Assembly (NCBI RefSeq): GCF_027744825.2
Contig: NC_071339.1
Location: 24,491,501 to 24,555,500 of the forward strand
Reading direction: 5' to 3'
DNA length: 64,000 nt
From: Synchiropus splendidus
Lineage: Eukaryota > Chordata > Actinopteri > Syngnathiformes > Callionymidae
Under the pieces are notes generated by a model, which ran no database searches, was not told where the DNA came from, and worked only from the letters and a program-made list of their open reading frames with translations. Below, in pieces: positions 60,691 to 64,000 of this stretch. How positions within the stretch are numbered: the stretch's first letter is position 1; the number at the start of each line of letters is the position of its first letter. The translations under genes and the position numbers were made by a program.

Positions 60691-60910
60691 AGATGTAGCA
60701 TTAACAACCCCTCATACATAGAGTGTAATTTTACACTCTGGGTGGCAGGAGCTGCCGCCTCATCTTTGTCACCTTAAGCTGATATAGAAGGTGGCGTTTA
60801 CAACCCCTCATATATGGTGTGTACCCTACACTGTGGATCAGCAGGAACTGCGTTGCCCTCGTTTAGCCACTCTGCGGCTGAAATAGAAAGTGGCATTAAC
60901 AGTCCTCCAA
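60691..60910 (+). repeat. Two tandem units of about 100 bp plus a partial
   Basis: ACAACCCCTCATA...GTGT followed by GCAGGA(G/A)CTGC, and TGA(T/A)ATAGAA(G/A)GTGGC, is repeated at about 60,703 and 60,800, with a partial start (ATTAACAGTCCTCC) at 60,895. Confidence 0.7.
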
Positions 60911-60949
60911 ACCTATACGGAAAACATTTACTGAGCAGCTACAGTCAGG

Positions 60950-63900
60950 GTTCTAGTCTGAGCTGAGCAAGAAAGAGGGAGTTTATTCACAAATGAATAA
61001 ACAGTCATGCAGGAATCCGGTGGATCTCGGGACGCTGCACTCTGCACAGCACTGTAATGAAGCAGATACTGGTGTCCCAGAGCCAGTGCTGTGAATGAGG
61101 GCCGAAGGTTTGCAGGGTTCGGCTGCTCCTGAAGACAGAATGACATGAGACATGAGATACTCCCTTGAAAGCAGCCACAGATGTTGCCAGGCATCTCGTC
61201 AAGTGTGCTCTCAGGGATTCCGGTGCCCGTTTTTTCGCAGTCTCATAGGCTTTCATGATGGCAATTCTAAGCCAATGTGAAAACCTGTGAGTGGACAGCG
61301 CCTGCCCCTTACCACCAGGGAGAGCCACCCACAGACTGTCCGTCTTTCCGAAGGGTTGGACTCGATCCAGTTAAGCTTTTAGCGCTGCTCGTATGAATGG
61401 GGAGGAGGGCAGAAAGTCTTTACTGATAAGGTGCTGACCTGTGAAGAAGAAGAGAGACATTTAGGTGCGATGGCAGGGTTGGGTCTAAGTGATACCGCCG
61501 AGTCATCGACACCAAAAGAGATGCAATCAGGGCTGATCGAAAAAGAGCTACTAGCTCCTTGGAGGCCTGATCAAGTGGCTCAAAAGGGGCTTCGGAGAGT
61601 GAATTGAGTACCAGCTGCAGGTCCCAGTAATGACATAAAGGTCTTGAGGTTGGTCTAAGCCTTTTCACTCATCTCATGAAACGGCTCACTTGACGATGCT
61701 TGCCGAAGGGGTGGCCGTCCAGACCATTGTGTAGCATGGAAAGGGCTGCTACATAAACCCGTAATGTAGGGCTGCTCCGACCTTGGTTAACCAGATGCTG
61801 CAGAAACAAGAGGATGAGAGAAATAGTTGCCGATAATGGGCAGGCTGACTGGGTTCCACACCACCGGGGAAACATGTCCAATTAGCATTGTATACTCTGA
61901 GGGTTGGCAGAGCTTAAACGTTCTGAAAAGTCAATTGGACATCAGGGGGCAAGTGACTGATTGTTAACCCTGGAGAAGCCAAACCTTGAGGGGTGGTTCT
62001 AGACCTCAGGGTTCCTGATGTTTGCAGAAGCGCTGACCTCGATGGAGGGAACTCCCAGTGGCCTTTGATCCGCATATGACACATCTCCGGATACCAGCTG
62101 GAGCTGGGGCTGTTTGGGTTAAGGGAAGGAGGGGGAAAGGCATACAGGAGGCCTTTTGGCCACCTTGGATGAGCCAGGGCGTCCACATCCAGTAGAAGGT
62201 CATCAGATCTACGGGGAGAGAACCAGAGAGGACATTTGAAGCTCTATCTGCTGGCAAAGACATCAGCCACTGGGTGGCCGAAAAACTCGCTGATCATGTT
62301 TGCCATCTCCTGAGATAAACTCCATTAATCTGGCAGAGCCCTCAATGAGGCTAAATGTACATCAGCCCAGAGAAAAAATCTTTGTGGCGAGGTTGTGTGA
62401 CACAGACGACCTCACGCCACCCTGACGGTTGATGTAGGCCACTGTGGTGGCGCTGTCTGATCTCACCATAACGTCGTTCCCAATTAGATGGAGAGAAAGG
62501 GCCACCAACACTCTAAAACCGCCAACAGTTCCATCGGGTTCATGTGACGACCTTCGGAACTGCTCCAGATCCCGCTGACGCAGATCTGATCCAGGTGGCC
62601 TCCCCCGCCGGACAGAGATGCATCTGTAAAGACTTGTAGGAATTGTTGGATCCTGAAAAGCGCGCTGAGTCCCAGTCAGAGCACGACTTTCCTGGGGGTC
62701 ATGCTGGACTCAGTCTCCGGTCAGGCCCGACACTCGAGATTTGTCTTCTGGTCTTTGGTCTGGAGTCGGGTGAGGGTGCAGACCGCGAAACCACTTCTGA
62801 AGACCTCGCATGTTGAGCAGACCAAGGCGTGGGCCCCTGCCTCAATCGCGCGATGTGGTCCAACACCAATCTGGTGTGTGCTCATGACTCCTGTTTGGAC
62901 CTGGCTAGAATCAACCAGTAGTCCAAGTACGTCAGAATCCGCACACCCTGTCTCCTTAGTGGTTCGAGCCCCGCCTTCATGCACTTGGCGAAGGTGCGAG
63001 GCACAAGACACTAGAAACTGTGTTGTGGAAGTAGGCGTGTGCAAGATCTATGGAGGTCATCCACTCTCACACTCTGACGCACTCCAGGAGTCTCCTGCTG
63101 GTCCGGAACCGCTATCTGGTCATGAATTGGTTGAGGAGACTGAGGTGCAGAACATGTCTCCACTGTGTCTTTTTGGGTCCTAGAAAGTACCTGGAGTAAA
63201 ACCCAGCGTATCTGGATCGCTTTGCCACTCGTACAATTACTTCCTTTGACAGGAGAGCGCGGTCCTCCTCCATCAGACACGACAGCTGGTTCTCTGAGTT
63301 CACCCAGGTCCACGTGGTGTCGCAGAACCTCGGGGTTGACTGTGAATCTGAAAGACGTGTCAATGACCGAATATCTTCTCGATCCATATGGGCAGGTGAG
63401 GAGACAGGCGCTTTCAATTCAGAAGATACTCTTTCAAGACTGGCGACCTGACCACAGGAGAGGACTCCGGGTAGGGTCCAGGATGACAGGGTCGTCGGTG
63501 CACAGCGCCCACTCCTCTGGGCACTTCAAGTCCCGCTGGTTGTTCAAAAACAGACTTGCTTTTTTCAGCTGAGCCATCAGAGGAAGTAGGGCCACCAAAC
63601 TTGTATTGTACCTTGATCTGACACAGCAATTCTTCTGAGATGGACACCCGAGGGACCGGCCCAATCTCAGAAAGAGATGACTAGGCAGGACGATGTCCTG
63701 CTTGCCTCTGAGAGGTTTGGAGGGCTGCAGAGAACAGAATCACAGACAGACATCGCATCAGACATCGCGTGAGGGAGCTGAGAACAGAGCAGGTCTGGCA
63801 CGCAGCGCCTACTGTGAGAGCCTCTCAAGTGGTGGCTTTCACAGTCCTGTGGCGACCCCTGCTAAAAACTGGCGAGTCTGAGGAATAAGAAGAGTTAATG

Positions 63901-63960
63901 GCAGAATTGAAACTCCCCTGACTTTTGGCTAGAACGAAACGTGAGAGAGTGGAAAGAGTT
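60950..63960 (-). mobile_element. DIRS-type retrotransposon, copy B (RT, RNase H, tyrosine recombinase)
   Basis: Read on the minus strand from right to left: gag-like sequence from 63,960; reverse transcriptase at 63,417-62,500 (GFYSRYFLGPKKTQ, LLNQFMTR, MTSIDLAHAYFH); RNase H near 62,600 (FTDASLSGGGGHLDQI); a poorly conserved linker with open frames at 62,263-61,914; and a tyrosine recombinase at 61,881-61,005 (YVAALSMLHNGLDG, RLRPTSRPLCHYWDLQL, GKTDSLWVALPGGKGQ, then LRAHLTRCLATSVAAFKG with the box II His-x-x-Arg; this family usually reads HSTR, here HLTR). Recombinase and RT together are diagnostic of DIRS. Many stops and frameshifts; the window ends before its 5' end. Confidence 0.86.
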
Positions 63961-64000
63961 ATCTGACACCTCTGCTTCTAATTGTGGAGAAGCTAAGGAA

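Overview
This window looks like repeat-rich, non-genic DNA from a vertebrate nucleus, most likely a teleost fish. There is no bacterial-style gene layout. It holds long tandem repeats, GT and AT microsatellites, and fragments of five transposon classes common in fish: Polinton/Maverick, DIRS, Ty3/gypsy, piggyBac and a non-LTR retrotransposon. Nearly every recognisable gene is broken. All family calls come from reading motifs by eye; no database search was possible.

Layout. (1) 1-13,338: about 71 monomers of a 188-bp satellite, with one recent 9-monomer (1,692 bp) duplication. (2) 13,339-30,165: ten composite units of 1.3-2.25 kb, each joining a block of a 50-bp minisatellite to a copy of an exon-rich segment. 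Units 1-3 and 4-6 are a 5.0-kb super-duplication. (3) 31,052-34,414: the longest single-copy relative of those units. It reads as a spliced modular gene in which every predicted exon starts in phase 1, and two exons carry stop codons as alternative ends. (4) 34,627-47,049: a decayed Polinton/Maverick (adintovirus-like) element. The plus arm holds DNA polymerase B, packaging ATPase, a small basic protein and a conserved alpha-rich protein. It occurs twice in tandem, each polymerase copy lacking a different part. The minus arm holds integrase, minor capsid, a GRGIGS-type protein, major capsid and an adenain-like protease. (5) 46,258-52,000: nested elements: a LINE piece inside the integrase gene, then a Ty3/gypsy pol split by a piggyBac-like element, with AT microsatellites. 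(6) 52,080-64,000: two DIRS-type copies in opposite orientation with degenerate satellite arrays, also in opposite orientation, between them; in effect a large imperfect inverted repeat.

How the parts relate. The Polinton genes would once have acted together in replication (polymerase B), integration, packaging and capsid assembly and maturation. Here they carry stops, frameshifts, deletions and at least one lost catalytic residue. The least explained part is the phase-1 exon gene and its tenfold amplification. Its exon lengths, splice dinucleotides and phase are kept across copies, including an in-frame 6-nt length change in one small exon, and it matches no family I recognise.
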